A stretch of DNA of 64,000 bases from Micromonospora sp. WMMD1120 (GCF_029626235.1 NZ_JARUBO010000005.1:3070501-3134500); one strand, 5' to 3'. Shown: positions 15,908 to 24,205, counted from the stretch's first letter. Made by a program: numbers and translations. The notes: generated by a model from the letters alone, not told the origin.

Positions 15908-17059
15908 GGGGTGGTTTCTAGGCTTCAGTGCAACTGATCTTGGTTGGGCTGGGGGTGCTGGTGGCGAGGCCGGGTGTGGTGACGTTTGGGCATCGGCAGG
16001 TGTTGGAGCATCTGTGGGGGGCAGGGCGGACGATTTCGCAGATCGCGGGTGTGCTTGGGGTGTCGGTGAGCACGGTCTCGCGGGAGGTGGGCCGGTATCA
16101 CAGTGCCCGGCATGGGACGAAGAACCCGTTGGGGCGGTCGTTGCCGTCGGGGCGGGCTCGGGCGCCGTATCGGTGGGGGTATCAGGCGCAGTGGGCGCAG
16201 CGGCGTGCTGACGCGGCGCGGCGTCGGCCGAAGGCGACGAAGTTGGGGGCCGGGACGCGGCTGCGGCAGGTGGTGCGGGGCAGACTGGCGCGTAGGTGGT
16301 CTCCGACGCAGATCGCCGCGTGGCTGCGGGCCATGTTCGCTGACCGGCCGGAGTTGCAGGTGTCTCACGAGACGATCTACCAGGCGATCTACGTTCAGTC
16401 GCGGGGCAGCCTGCGGGAGGAGTTGACTCGGCAGGTCGCTCTGCGCTCGGGACGCGCCGACCGGCGTGCCCAGTCGCGGCTGGCGGCAGCGGATCGGGGC
16501 CGCCGCCCCTGGATCGGGGACCTGCACATCAGTAACCGGCCCGCCGAGGCCACCGACCGGGCCGTGCCGGGTCACTGGGAAGGTGATCTGGTCATCGGCA
16601 AGGGCGGCCGCTCGGCGATCGTGACACTGGTCGAACGCGCCACCCGCTACGTGATGCTCGGCGCGCTGCCGCACGGGCGTGACACCGAAGCCGTCATCGG
16701 CGTGCTCACCGACCTCGCCGCCCGACTACCGACGCACCTACGCCGCTCACTGACCTGGGACCAAGGCAGCGAGATGGCCGCCCACGCGGTCTTCACCGTC
16801 GCCACCGGCTGCCCGGTCTACTTCTGCGACCCCCACAGCCCCTGGCAACGCGGCAGCAACGAGAACACCAACGGCCTGCTACGTCAGTACTTCCCCAAAG
16901 GCAGCTACGACTTCCGCAGCATCAACCAGAGCGGCCTCGACGAGATCGCCCACGAACTGAACACCCGCCCCCGCCAAACACTCGACTGGGCAACCCCAGC
17001 CGAACGCCTAGACCACCTCATCGCCGCCTAACGATTGCACTCACCCCTTGACCCCAAGC
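15908..17059 (+). mobile_element. IS30-family insertion sequence inserted in a palindromic repeat
   Basis: A 1.15-kb element carries one transposase gene. Boundaries are inferred by comparing the split palindrome with the intact copy at 24145-24205, so they are good to about 5 nt. The ends are imperfect inverted repeats: AGTGCAA at 15927-15933 faces TTGCACT at 17035-17041, with about 8 of 14 matches outward to the tips. A clear target duplication could not be defined. The transposase frame is intact, so the copy may be active. Confidence 0.85.
15928..17031 (+). CDS. IS30-family transposase
   Basis: A 367-residue DDE transposase. The N-terminal helix-turn-helix TISQIAGVLGVSVSTVSREV (about residues 35-55) recognises the ends. 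A second conserved block, SHETIYQAIYVQSRG, is typical of IS30. The DDE residues lie in GHWEGDLVIGKG (D), LTWDQGSEMAAH (D) and GSNENTNGLLRQYFPKG (E). The C-terminal LNTRPRQTLDWATPAERL closes the family signature. Length and motifs are complete, with no frameshift. GTG 15928 lies inside the left terminal repeat region. A later GTG near position 15976 would still leave the helix-turn-helix intact. Confidence 0.95.
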   Translation: MQLILVGLGVLVARPGVVTFGHRQVLEHLWGAGRTISQIAGVLGVSVSTVSREVGRYHSARHGTKNPLGRSLPSGRARAPYRWGYQAQWAQRRADAARRRPKATKLGAGTRLRQVVRGRLARRWSPTQIAAWLRAMFADRPELQVSHETIYQAIYVQSRGSLREELTRQVALRSGRADRRAQSRLAAADRGRRPWIGDLHISNRPAEATDRAVPGHWEGDLVIGKGGRSAIVTLVERATRYVMLGALPHGRDTEAVIGVLTDLAARLPTHLRRSLTWDQGSEMAAHAVFTVATGCPVYFCDPHSPWQRGSNENTNGLLRQYFPKGSYDFRSINQSGLDEIAHELNTRPRQTLDWATPAERLDHLIAA

Positions 17060-17090
17060 GGCGTGTCGTGGCGATAACTTCATGATCAAC
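17060..17090. repeat. Palindrome family B, right half
   Basis: ATAACTTCATGATCAAC (17074-17090), preceded by GGCGTGTCGTGGCG, matches the other half of the intact family B copy. A G-rich tract follows at 17091-17150, just before fbiC, as in the other copies. Confidence 0.85.
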
Positions 17091-17157
17091 CGGGGGAAGG
17101 GCCGGGGGAAGGGCCGGGGGAAGGGCCGGGGGGCCGGGGGGTGGGTTCGGGTGGGCA

Positions 17158-17163
17158 TAGGCT
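17158..17163 (+). promoter_or_regulatory. -10 hexamer of fbiC, leaderless
   Basis: TAGGCT ends 6 nt before ATG 17170. The 60 nt upstream are G-rich repeats with no obvious -35, and there is no ribosome site. A leaderless transcript is the simplest reading. Confidence 0.45.
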
Positions 17164-17169
17164 GAGTGG

Positions 17170-19713
17170 ATGGTTGATCGGATCGACTCCGGGCCGGGCG
17201 CGGCTGGCGTACGGCGGGCGCTGGGCCGGGCCGCCAACGGGCGGGCGCTGGACGTCGACGAGGCGACGGCGCTGCTGTCCGCTCGTGGTGACGCGCTCGA
17301 CGAGCTGCTCCGGCTGGCCGGGGGGATCCGCGACGCCGGGCTGCGCGAGGCCGGGCGGCCGGGCGTGGTCACGTACTCGAAGAAGGTCTTCATCCCGCTG
17401 ACCCGGCTCTGCCGGGACCGCTGCCACTACTGCACGTTCGCGACGGTGCCGCACCGGCTGCCGGCGCCGTTCCTGGACCGGGACGAGGTCCTCGCGATCG
17501 CCCGGGAGGGTGCCGCGCAGGGGTGCAAGGAGGCGCTGTTCACCCTGGGTGACCGGCCGGAGGAGCGCTGGCCGGCGGCCCGGACCTGGTTGGACGAGCG
17601 CGGCTACGACTCGACGCTCGACTACCTGCGGGCCTGCGCGGTGGCGGTGCTGGAGGAGACCGGGCTGTTGCCGCACCTGAACCCGGGGGTGCTGTCCTGG
17701 TCGGAGTTGCAGCGGCTCAAGCCGGTCGCGCCGAGCATGGGCATGATGCTGGAGACGACGGCGACCCGGCTGTGGTCCGAGCCGGGCGGCCCGCACTTCG
17801 GCTCACCGGACAAGGAGCCGGCGGTCCGGTTGCGGGTGCTGGAGGACGCCGGCCGGGTCGGGGTGCCGTTCACCACCGGCATCCTGATCGGCATCGGGGA
17901 GACCCCGGCGGAGCGGGTGGACGCGCTCTTCGCGATCCGTCGCGCCCATCGGGAGTACGGGCACCTCCAGGAGGTGATCGTGCAGAACTTCCGGGCCAAG
18001 CCGGACACCGCGATGCGCGGCATGCCCGACGCGGAGCTGCACGACCTGGCCGCCACTGTGGCGGTGGCCCGGCTGCTGCTCGGCCCGAAGGCCCGGATCC
18101 AGGCGCCGCCGAACCTGATCGCCGGCGAGTACGACCTGCTGCTGCGCGCCGGCATCGACGACTGGGGCGGCGTCTCCCCGCTGACCCCGGACCACGTCAA
18201 CCCGGAGCGCCCCTGGCCGCAGATCGAGGAGTTGGCCCGGCACAGCGCGCGGGCCGGGTTCACGCTGCGGGAGCGTCTGACGATCTACCCGGAGTACGTG
18301 CGCGCCGGCGACCCCTGGCTCGATCCGCGCTTGTTGCCGCATGTCATGGCGCTGGCGGACCCGCAGACCGGGCTCGCCATCGAGGAGGCCCGCCCGGTGG
18401 GCCGCCCGTGGCAGGAGCCGGAGGAGGTGTTCGGCGGCCGGACCGACCTGCACGCCACCATCGATACCACCGGTCGGACCGACGACCGGCGGGGCGACTT
18501 CGACAGCGTCTACGGCGACTGGGCCGCTGTGGCCGGCAAGGTCGCGCCCGAGGCGACCGCGCGGCGTGCGGGCGTACCCCCGATGACGGCCGGGACCGGC
18601 GCGGACCGGGACCTGGCGGCCGGGCTGCGGATCGCCGCCGACGACCCGGCCGCGCTGCTCGAACCCCGGCACACCGACGCGGCGCTGGCGCTGTTCGGGG
18701 CGGACGGGTCGGCGCTCGACGAGCTGTGCCGGCTCGCCGACGACGTTCGCCGCGCGGCGGTCGGCGACGACGTCACCTACGTGGTCAACCGCAACATCAA
18801 CTTCAGTAACGTCTGCTACGTGGGCTGCCGGTTCTGCGCGTTCGCGCAGCGCGAGCGGGATGCCGACGCGTACCGGCTCTCCGTCGAGCAGGTCGCCGAC
18901 CGGGCCGCTGAGGCGTGGGCGGCCGGCGCGAGCGAGGTCTGCCTCCAGGGTGGCATCGACCCGAAGATGCCGATCACCGGGTACGCCGACATCGTGCGCG
19001 CCATCAAGGCCCGGGTGCCAGAGATGCACGTGCACGCGTTCTCCCCGATGGAGATCGTCACCGCCGCCGCCAAGGCCGGCGTGCCGGTGCGCGAGTGGCT
19101 GACGCAGCTCCGCGAGGCCGGCCTGGACACCATCCCCGGGACCGCCGCGGAGATCCTCGACGACGACGTGCGCTGGGTGTTGACCAAGGGCAAACTGCCG
19201 GCCGCCGCCTGGGTCGAGGTGGTCAGCACGGCCCACGAGCTGGGCATCCGGTCCAGCTCCACGATGATGTACGGCCACGTCGACCACCCCGGGCAGTGGC
19301 TCGCGCACTTCCGGGTGCTGGCCGGCGTGCAGGACCGCACCGGCGGGTTCACCGAGTTCGTGGCGCTGCCGTTCGTGCACACCAACGCCCCGATCTACCT
19401 GGCGGGCATCGCCCGTCCCGGGCCGACCTGGCGGGAGAACCGGGTGGTGCACGCGATGTCCCGGCTGCTGCTGCACGGCCGGATCGACAACATCCAGTGC
19501 TCCTGGGTGAAGCTCGGCGACGAGGGCACCGTGGCGATGCTCCAGGGCGGCTGCAACGACCTCGGCGGCACGCTGATGGAGGAGACCATCTCCCGGATGG
19601 CCGGTTCCGGCAACGGTTCCGCGCGTACCGAGGAGCAGTTGCGGGCCATCGCGACGGCCGCCGGCCGTCCGGCGCGCAAGCGGTCGACTGCGTACGGTCA
19701 CGCCCGACACTGA
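17170..19713 (+). CDS. fbiC: FO synthase (fused CofG-CofH radical SAM enzyme)
   Basis: An 847-residue bifunctional enzyme that builds the deazaflavin FO from tyrosine and the 5-amino-6-ribitylamino-uracil intermediate, the first committed step to F420. The CofG half has the radical-SAM cysteines CRDRCHYC (C81, C85, C88) and [17 protein letters not shown]. The CofH half has [14 protein letters not shown] (C549, C553, C556), then [17 protein letters not shown]. The linker is near residues 430-480. Length matches actinobacterial FbiC. ATG 17170 has no ribosome site but a TAGGCT -10 lies 6 nt upstream. It lies 2.5 kb from fbiA-fbiB, although in M. tuberculosis fbiC is unlinked. Confidence 0.96.
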   Translation: MVDRIDSGPGAAGVRRALGRAANGRALDVDEATALLSARGDALDELLRLAGGIRDAGLREAGRPGVVTYSKKVFIPLTRLCRDRCHYCTFATVPHRLPAPFLDRDEVLAIAREGAAQGCKEALFTLGDRPEERWPAARTWLDERGYDSTLDYLRACAVAVLEETGLLPHLNPGVLSWSELQRLKPVAPSMGMMLETTATRLWSEPGGPHFGSPDKEPAVRLRVLEDAGRVGVPFTTGILIGIGETPAERVDALFAIRRAHREYGHLQEVIVQNFRAKPDTAMRGMPDAELHDLAATVAVARLLLGPKARIQAPPNLIAGEYDLLLRAGIDDWGGVSPLTPDHVNPERPWPQIEELARHSARAGFTLRERLTIYPEYVRAGDPWLDPRLLPHVMALADPQTGLAIEEARPVGRPWQEPEEVFGGRTDLHATIDTTGRTDDRRGDFDSVYGDWAAVAGKVAPEATARRAGVPPMTAGTGADRDLAAGLRIAADDPAALLEPRHTDAALALFGADGSALDELCRLADDVRRAAVGDDVTYVVNRNINFSNVCYVGCRFCAFAQRERDADAYRLSVEQVADRAAEAWAAGASEVCLQGGIDPKMPITGYADIVRAIKARVPEMHVHAFSPMEIVTAAAKAGVPVREWLTQLREAGLDTIPGTAAEILDDDVRWVLTKGKLPAAAWVEVVSTAHELGIRSSSTMMYGHVDHPGQWLAHFRVLAGVQDRTGGFTEFVALPFVHTNAPIYLAGIARPGPTWRENRVVHAMSRLLLHGRIDNIQCSWVKLGDEGTVAMLQGGCNDLGGTLMEETISRMAGSGNGSARTEEQLRAIATAAGRPARKRSTAYGHARH

Positions 19714-19873
19714 CGTCGAACCTTTCCCCGCCGCCGGCCGTACCACGCGATGCCGGTGGCGGTCGCGGCGAGGATCGCCGCCGGCACCCCTCCGGGGCCC
19801 GGCGGCGTCACCGGACGCGCCGGACCCGGTCCGTCTCCGCGGGCGCGTCCGCGCCGCCGCCGAAAGGTTGCCC

Positions 19874-20152
19874 ATGACCAGTGATCAGCGGAAGCGGCAG
19901 TGGCCGCGACTGACCCGCCGGCAGACGTTGACCGCCGCGGCCAGCGCCACCCTCGGCGCCGCCGCGCTCACCGTGCCGGGCCTGTCGGCCGCGCAGAACG
20001 CCCCGGGCGCGGCCGGACGTGCCGACGAACCGATGGTCGTGCACCTGCGCGACGGCGACTCCGGGACGATGGACATCTTCGTCGGCGAGTCCCGGATCGA
20101 GGTACGCGACCGCGGCCTGGCGGACCGGCTGCGGCGCGCCGCCCGGCGCTGA
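19874..20152 (+). CDS. Small Tat-exported protein next to DUF4331
   Basis: A 92-residue protein of no recognised family. Residues 1-42 are a twin-arginine signal: RLTRRQTLTAAASATLGAAA, then a likely cut after GLSAA. The mature part is only about 50 residues, with an acidic centre MVVHLRDGDSGTMDIFVGES and a basic end. GAAAGG precedes ATG 19874. It lies 51 nt upstream of the DUF4331 gene, which has no signal peptide. That order resembles small Tat chaperones that carry a leaderless partner out, such as the MelC1-tyrosinase pair. A direct role in export is inference. Confidence 0.72.
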   Translation: MTSDQRKRQWPRLTRRQTLTAAASATLGAAALTVPGLSAAQNAPGAAGRADEPMVVHLRDGDSGTMDIFVGESRIEVRDRGLADRLRRAARR

Positions 20153-20203
20153 CCCGCCACAGCACCCGCCATCCCGTCTTCCGCCCAGTGAGGTTGGTCC
20201 GCC

Positions 20204-21598
20204 ATGTCTTCCCACCGCGAGGCTCCGGAGATCGCCAAGGATCCGGTCGCCGACAGCTCCGACCTGTACGCGTTCGTCAGCCCCGACAAACCCGACACGG
20301 TCACGCTGATCGCCAACTACGTGCCGTTGCAGCTCCCGTCCGGGGGCCCGAACTTCTTCGAGTTCGGCGACGACGTGCGGTACGAGATCCATATCGACAA
20401 CGACGGCGACGGCCGTCCGGATGTCACCTACCGGTTCGAATTCACCACCGAGATCACCAACCCGAACAGCTTTCTCTACAACACCGGCCCGATCGACTCG
20501 CTCGACAGCAAGACCTGGAACCGGCGGCAGTTCTACAGCCTGACGAGGGTCGCCGACGGTCGTGCGCACCGGCTGGCGCACAAGCTGCCCTGCCCGCCGT
20601 GCAACGTCGGCCCGCTCTCCACCCCGAAGTACGCCGAGCTGGTGCGACAGGCGACGTTCTCGCTCTCCACCGGCGAGCGGGTCTTCGCCGGGCAGCGCGC
20701 CGACGGCTTCTTCGTCGACCTGGGGGCGATCTTCGACCTCGGGACGCTGCGGCCGTTCCAGCAGCTGCACGTCGCCGGAAAGAAGATCTTCAAGGCCGAG
20801 GGTGAGCCGGTCAACGCCACCGACCGGATGAACGTGCACAGCATTGCCGTACAGGTGCCGCTGGAGCGGGTGCGCCGGGCGGCCAAGCGGTACGGTGCCG
20901 GCGATCGGGCGTCGGTCATCGGGGTGTGGACCTCGGCCTCGCGCCGGCAGGTGCGCGTACGCGGCGACCGGGGCGGCGCGGACACCGCCACCGGCCCGTT
21001 CACCCAGGTCTCCCGGCTGGGAAATCCGCTGTTCAACGAGGTCGTCGTGCCCATGTCCAAGAAGGACCTGTGGAACTCGCTGCCGCCCTCGGAGGACAAG
21101 CGGTTCGCGCAGTTCGTCGAGCAACCGGAGTTGGCCGCGCTGCTGCCGGCGCTCTACCCGGACGTCTTCCCCAACCTGGACAAACTCAACAAGTCCAAGA
21201 AGGCCCGCGCCGACCTGGTGGCGATCTTGCTCACCGGCGTGCCCGCCGGGCTGATCGACGGCTTCACCAACACGACCGGCGACGTACAGGCCGACATGCT
21301 GCGGCTGAACACCGCGATCGCCCCGAACCGACGCCCCGACCGGTTCGGGGTGCTCGGCGGCGACCTGGCCGGCTTCCCGAACGGGCGGCGGGTCGGCGAC
21401 GACGTGGTCAGCATCGCGCTGCGGGCGATCGCCGGGGTGACGGTGCCGCTGGTGGACAAGACGTTCCGACCCGACGCGGCGGCCGCCGCGGTCACCCCGG
21501 GGTTGAGCGCCGCCGACGTCACCGCGCCGTTCCTGGCAGGCTTCCCCTACCTGGGTACGCCGTACGACGGGTTCAACAACCCGCCGGCGGGTGCCTGA
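20204..21598 (+). CDS. DUF4331 family protein
   Basis: A 464-residue protein with the DUF4331 opening SSHREAPEIAKDPVADSSDLYAFVSPDKPDTVTLIANYVP, DPxAD-type metal-like acidic residues, and DVRYEIHIDNDGDGRPDVTYRFEF. Family function is unknown; members are usually extracellular, beta-rich and found in bacteria and chloroplast-bearing eukaryotes. This copy starts directly at the domain and lacks its own signal peptide. The small Tat protein just upstream may supply export. A central NNDGDGRPD-like acidic loop suggests calcium binding. The stop codon shares its A with the next ATG (TGATG), so the three genes are one unit. Confidence 0.88.
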   Translation: MSSHREAPEIAKDPVADSSDLYAFVSPDKPDTVTLIANYVPLQLPSGGPNFFEFGDDVRYEIHIDNDGDGRPDVTYRFEFTTEITNPNSFLYNTGPIDSLDSKTWNRRQFYSLTRVADGRAHRLAHKLPCPPCNVGPLSTPKYAELVRQATFSLSTGERVFAGQRADGFFVDLGAIFDLGTLRPFQQLHVAGKKIFKAEGEPVNATDRMNVHSIAVQVPLERVRRAAKRYGAGDRASVIGVWTSASRRQVRVRGDRGGADTATGPFTQVSRLGNPLFNEVVVPMSKKDLWNSLPPSEDKRFAQFVEQPELAALLPALYPDVFPNLDKLNKSKKARADLVAILLTGVPAGLIDGFTNTTGDVQADMLRLNTAIAPNRRPDRFGVLGGDLAGFPNGRRVGDDVVSIALRAIAGVTVPLVDKTFRPDAAAAAVTPGLSAADVTAPFLAGFPYLGTPYDGFNNPPAGA

Positions 21599-21927
21599 TG
21601 CACGAGCACGCGTACGGACCCACCGAGACCGGCACTGTCGTTCTCGAACTGGGCGGCGACACCGGCGCTCTGATCATCTACACGAGCCCCGATCTGCGGG
21701 GCCGGGAGATCGAGATCAGTCGTGGCGACGAGCGGCGGGTTCACTCGGCGGTGCGGGAACGTCGGGTGCGGGACGGCTCGTTCCACAGTGCGCTCTATCC
21801 CGAGCTGCCCGGCGGCACCTATACCGTTTGGTGGGACGACCGTACGCCCGCCGGGACGATTTCTGTCCATGGTGGAGAGATAGCCGAGTTCACGTGGCCG
21901 AGCAGCGCTTTTGAGGTCGCCGGCTGA
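21598..21927 (+). CDS. Small beta-rich protein of unknown function in the DUF4331 unit
   Basis: The 109-residue product, MHEHAYGPTETGTVVLELGG at the start, is rich in predicted beta strands (GALIIYTSPDLRGREIEIS, LPGGTYTVWWDD, GGEIAEFTW). It has no signal peptide, membrane helix or catalytic motif. The pattern looks like a small Ig-like or carboxypeptidase-regulatory-type sandwich, but no family is claimed. Its ATG overlaps the DUF4331 stop by one base (TGATG), so it is translated by coupling. A strong hairpin follows 23 nt after its stop, closing the three-gene operon. Confidence 0.72.
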   Translation: MHEHAYGPTETGTVVLELGGDTGALIIYTSPDLRGREIEISRGDERRVHSAVRERRVRDGSFHSALYPELPGGTYTVWWDDRTPAGTISVHGGEIAEFTWPSSAFEVAG

Positions 21928-21950
21928 TCCGTTCGCGCCTCCGTACCGAC

Positions 21951-21981
21951 CGCGCCCCGTCCACATCGTGGATGGGGCGCG
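21951..21981 (+). terminator. Hairpin terminator of the DUF4331 operon
   Basis: CGCGCCCCGTCCAC (21951-21964) faces GTGGATGGGGCGCG (21968-21981) with one G-U-type mismatch and a 3-nt loop. It starts 23 nt after the preceding stop. The 270 nt from here to the whiB promoter show no gene. Confidence 0.75.
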
Positions 21982-22242
21982 AGCGCTGTCCGCAGCTCGG
22001 CAGGCGGTCTGCGCCGCACCGCGTTAACCTGTCTCCCACCAAGATCAGCTTTGGGGTGTGGATGTCTGGCGCCACCGTGGCGGCTGACCTGTCCTGGGTG
22101 CGCCACGGGAGAAAAGTCGGGCAACTCGCCGGAGAGGGCGTTACTCGGCCGGGGTCTGAATCGATAGGGCAGGTTGCGAGGCTGGACGGCCAGAGTGGGC
22201 CGGCCGGGGTGTCGGGAGGGCGACTCCATTATCAAGTTTGGC

Positions 22243-22272
22243 TTGACGGCGCACGCATTACACGCGTGTAAT
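22243..22272 (+). promoter_or_regulatory. whiB promoter with operator-like palindrome over the -10
   Basis: TTGACG (22243-22248), an 18-nt spacer and TGTAAT (22267-22272) make a good vegetative promoter. ATTACACGCGTGTAAT (22257-22272) is a perfect 16-bp palindrome covering the spacer end and the whole -10, an ideal repressor position. It resembles the BldD half-site spacing (AC...GT) but is one base longer in the centre. The leader to ATG 22387 is about 108 nt. Confidence 0.6.
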
Positions 22273-22386
22273 TTGAATGGGGTTGTTCGCACGGAACGCA
22301 ACAAAACGGGACCGGACGGACAAGCACGCCTTTCGCGTGGGGGGTTGCAGCGGCGATGACGCCGGTGCGCGACAAGGAGGCATTTG

Positions 22387-22644
22387 ATGGACGGCCAGCT
22401 TGAGGTGGCCGACCTGCTCGGAAACGCGCCGGAGTGGCAGGAGCGGGCGCTCTGCTCGCAGACCGACCCCGAGGCGTTCTTTCCCGAGAAGGGCGGCTCG
22501 ACCAGGGAGGCGAAGCGGATCTGCTCGCGCTGCGAGGTCAAAACCGAATGCCTCGAATACGCTCTGGGCCACGACGAGCGGTTCGGCATCTGGGGTGGGC
22601 TCTCCGAGCGGGAGCGGCGCAAGTTGAAGCGGCGGGCCGCCTGA
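22387..22644 (+). CDS. whiB: WhiB-type iron-sulfur transcription regulator
   Basis: An 85-residue Wbl protein nearly identical in pattern to Streptomyces WhiB and mycobacterial WhiB2/WhmD, the regulators of sporulation septation and cell division. The four [4Fe-4S] ligands are C23, C46, C49 and C55. The turn FGIWGGLSERERRKLKRRAA supplies the GIWGG motif and basic DNA-binding tail. FFPEKGGSTREAKRICSRCE is the conserved centre. ATG 22387 has a strong AAGGAGG 7 nt upstream. Gene order whiB, metallopeptidase, DUF3499 and the fbi genes nearby matches M. tuberculosis Rv3260c-Rv3258c, supporting orthology to WhiB2. A palindrome overlaps its -10, suggesting tight repression. Confidence 0.95.
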   Translation: MDGQLEVADLLGNAPEWQERALCSQTDPEAFFPEKGGSTREAKRICSRCEVKTECLEYALGHDERFGIWGGLSERERRKLKRRAA

Positions 22645-22690
22645 GCAGTGCTCTGGGTGGCCTGGGCGGTGCTCTGAATGGCGTGGCGGT

Positions 22691-22769
22691 GCTTTGAGCG
22701 GCCCGTGGTGGTGCTCTGAGCGGCCCGTGGTGGTGCTCTGAGCGGCCCGTGGTGGTGCTTTGAGCGGCC
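22691..22769. repeat. 22-bp tandem repeat after whiB
   Basis: Three full 22-bp units of the form GCTNTGAGCGGCCCGTGGTG+GT run from 22691 to 22756, followed by 13 nt of a fourth. Two more diverged units appear to lie upstream at 22650-22690. It occupies the 185-nt gap between whiB and the convergent metallopeptidase-like gene. Confidence 0.85.
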
Positions 22770-22829
22770 TGAGCGGTGCGGAGTCCGGGTGGTGGGGGCC
22801 ACCCGACTCGCATGTCCGCCCGGGTCGGG

Positions 22830-23279
22830 TCAGGCGAGTTCGTCGGGGTCGACCCCGAGGAGGTTCGCCACCTGTTCGATGATCACGTCATGCACGAGGT
22901 CGGCGAGGTCCTCACGGTCCATCGCCCGGAACTCGAGAGGCCGCCGGTACAGCACGATCCGCGGCGGCACCTCCTGTCGGCCCGGACGGCCGGGCAGCAG
23001 CCGGGCCAACGGGACCTCGCCGTCCTCCAGCACATCGGAGTCGTAGACGTTCAGGTCGGGCGGCACATCCTCGACCGCGAACTCGACCCCGGCCAGCTCC
23101 TTGGCGAACCGACGCTCCAGCGTCTCGACGGTGTCCAGCACCAGGTCGTCGAAGACCTCGGCCTTGGTCCGCGCCAACGGTACGGTGGCCGGCACCAGCC
23201 GCCCCCGCAGGCCGCGCCCGTGCCGGTCACGGTGCGCGCGCCGACCGGAGCCGGGGCGGCGGTGTTCCGGGCTCGTCAT
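22830..23279 (-). CDS. Metallopeptidase-like protein (DUF1025/minimal zincin family)
   Basis: A 149-residue protein of the small zincin family found beside whiB2 in actinobacteria. FDDLVLDTVETLERRFAKEL, VEFAVEDVPPDL and ARLLPGRPGRQEVPPRIVLYRRPLEF fit the family core. The position of the HExxH zinc helix reads HDVIIEQVANLLGVDPDEL, so both the Glu and the second His are changed. It is therefore unlikely to be an active peptidase by the usual mechanism. The N-terminal 35 residues are Arg/His-rich. The 34-bp tandem repeat lies directly upstream of its start. Role unknown, but synteny is conserved. Confidence 0.85.
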   Translation of the reverse strand: MTSPEHRRPGSGRRAHRDRHGRGLRGRLVPATVPLARTKAEVFDDLVLDTVETLERRFAKELAGVEFAVEDVPPDLNVYDSDVLEDGEVPLARLLPGRPGRQEVPPRIVLYRRPLEFRAMDREDLADLVHDVIIEQVANLLGVDPDELA

Positions 23280-23355
23280 GAAGCAAAGGGTAGCGCCCAG
23301 GCGAGCCTGGCCAGCGGCAGCGCCGTTCCTGTGGCGCGGCGCGCCCTGGCAGGTC

Positions 23356-23626
23356 GACGGTGATGTGGCGGGGCGTGGTCTGTCGGGTCGACGGTGATGT
23401 GGCGGGGCGTGGTCTGTCGGGTCGACGGTGATGTGGCGGGGCGTGGTCTGTCGGGTCGAGGGTGATGTGGTGCGGCGTGGCCGGACGGGTCGGCGGTGGT
23501 GTGGTGCGGCGTGGCCGGGCGGGTCGACGGTGGTGTGGCGCGGCGTGGCCGGGCGGGTCGACGGTGGTGTGGCGCGGCGTGGCCGGACGGGTCGACGGTG
23601 ATGTGGCGCGGCGTGGCCGGACGGTC
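23356..23626. repeat. 34-bp tandem repeat, eight units, in a divergent promoter region
   Basis: Units begin with GACGGTGATGTGG and repeat exactly every 34 bp at 23356, 23390, 23424, 23458, 23492, 23526, 23560 and 23594; the last lacks one base. The first three are identical and the last five form a second subtype (GCGGCGTGGCCGG core). The period is not a multiple of 3, so this is not coding. It fills most of the 424-nt gap between the divergent metallopeptidase-like and DUF3499 genes. Confidence 0.95.
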
Positions 23627-23690
23627 AACTGTGATCACCACGACGGGCGTGTCGCAACGCGAAGCGGTGCGCCGGACCCGGTAATGGGGA

Positions 23691-23696
23691 TACCCT
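23691..23696 (+). promoter_or_regulatory. -10 hexamer of the DUF3499 gene, leaderless
   Basis: TACCCT ends 7 nt before GTG 23704 with no ribosome site between. It lies 65 nt downstream of the 34-bp repeat array. Confidence 0.45.
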
Positions 23697-23703
23697 GCCG
23701 CAC

Positions 23704-24078
23704 GTGAGGTCACCACGGCGCTGCTCCCGTAACGGCTGCCCCCGGCAAGCGGTCGCCACATTGACCTATGTCTACAACGAGTCGACAGCGGTGGTGGGTC
23801 CGCTGGCGGCGTTCGCCGAGCCGCACACGTACGACCTGTGCGAGCCGCACGCCCGCAGCCTGACCGCCCCTCGTGGCTGGGACGTCGTCCGGCACGAGGG
23901 CGAGTTCGAGCCCCCGCCGCCCACCACCGACGACCTGGTGGCGCTCGCCGAAGCGGTCCGCGAAGCCGCCCGCCCGGCCCCGCGTCCTCCGGAGGACCCC
24001 AAGGACCGGTCCCACCCCGACCAGTCCCCCTCCACCGGCCGCCGAGGCCACCTCCGCGTAATCCCCCCCAACCACTAA
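23704..24078 (+). CDS. DUF3499 family protein
   Basis: A 124-residue actinobacterial protein. Residues 1-65 are the conserved DUF3499 core: CSRNGCPRQAVATLTYVYNE, STAVVGPLAAFAEPHTYDLC, then HARSLTAPRGWDVV. The pairs CxxxxC and DLCEPH look like a small zinc-ribbon. The rest is Pro-rich and disordered. Function is unknown. Its place between whiB/metallopeptidase and manB is conserved in actinobacteria, but here manB lies 23 kb downstream. The start GTG 23704 has a TACCCT -10 just upstream and no ribosome site. Confidence 0.9.
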   Translation: MRSPRRCSRNGCPRQAVATLTYVYNESTAVVGPLAAFAEPHTYDLCEPHARSLTAPRGWDVVRHEGEFEPPPPTTDDLVALAEAVREAARPAPRPPEDPKDRSHPDQSPSTGRRGHLRVIPPNH

Positions 24079-24144
24079 CCCCACCCCCCACCCCGTCCGG
24101 CGCAACCCCTGGGCAGCGCCGCCACCGTCCCGGCCCCTTCCCGG

Positions 24145-24205
24145 GTTGATCATGAAGTTATTGCCAAGACACGCCGTGGCGCGTGGCCATAACTTCATGA
24201 TCAAC
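24145..24205. repeat. Palindrome family B, intact copy
   Basis: GTTGATCATGAAGTTAT (24145-24161) and its exact complement ATAACTTCATGATCAAC (24189-24205) enclose a loop that folds further (GCCA...CACGCC / GGCGCG...TGGC). A C-rich tract (24079-24140) lies between the DUF3499 stop and the palindrome, and a G-rich tract (24206-24310) follows. The 361-nt gap to the next gene also holds a probable TAGCAT -10 at 24375-24380. Confidence 0.92.

Noticed and set aside
23356..23626. 34-bp repeats as a CRISPR array
   Set aside because: Units are contiguous with no spacers and no cas genes are present.
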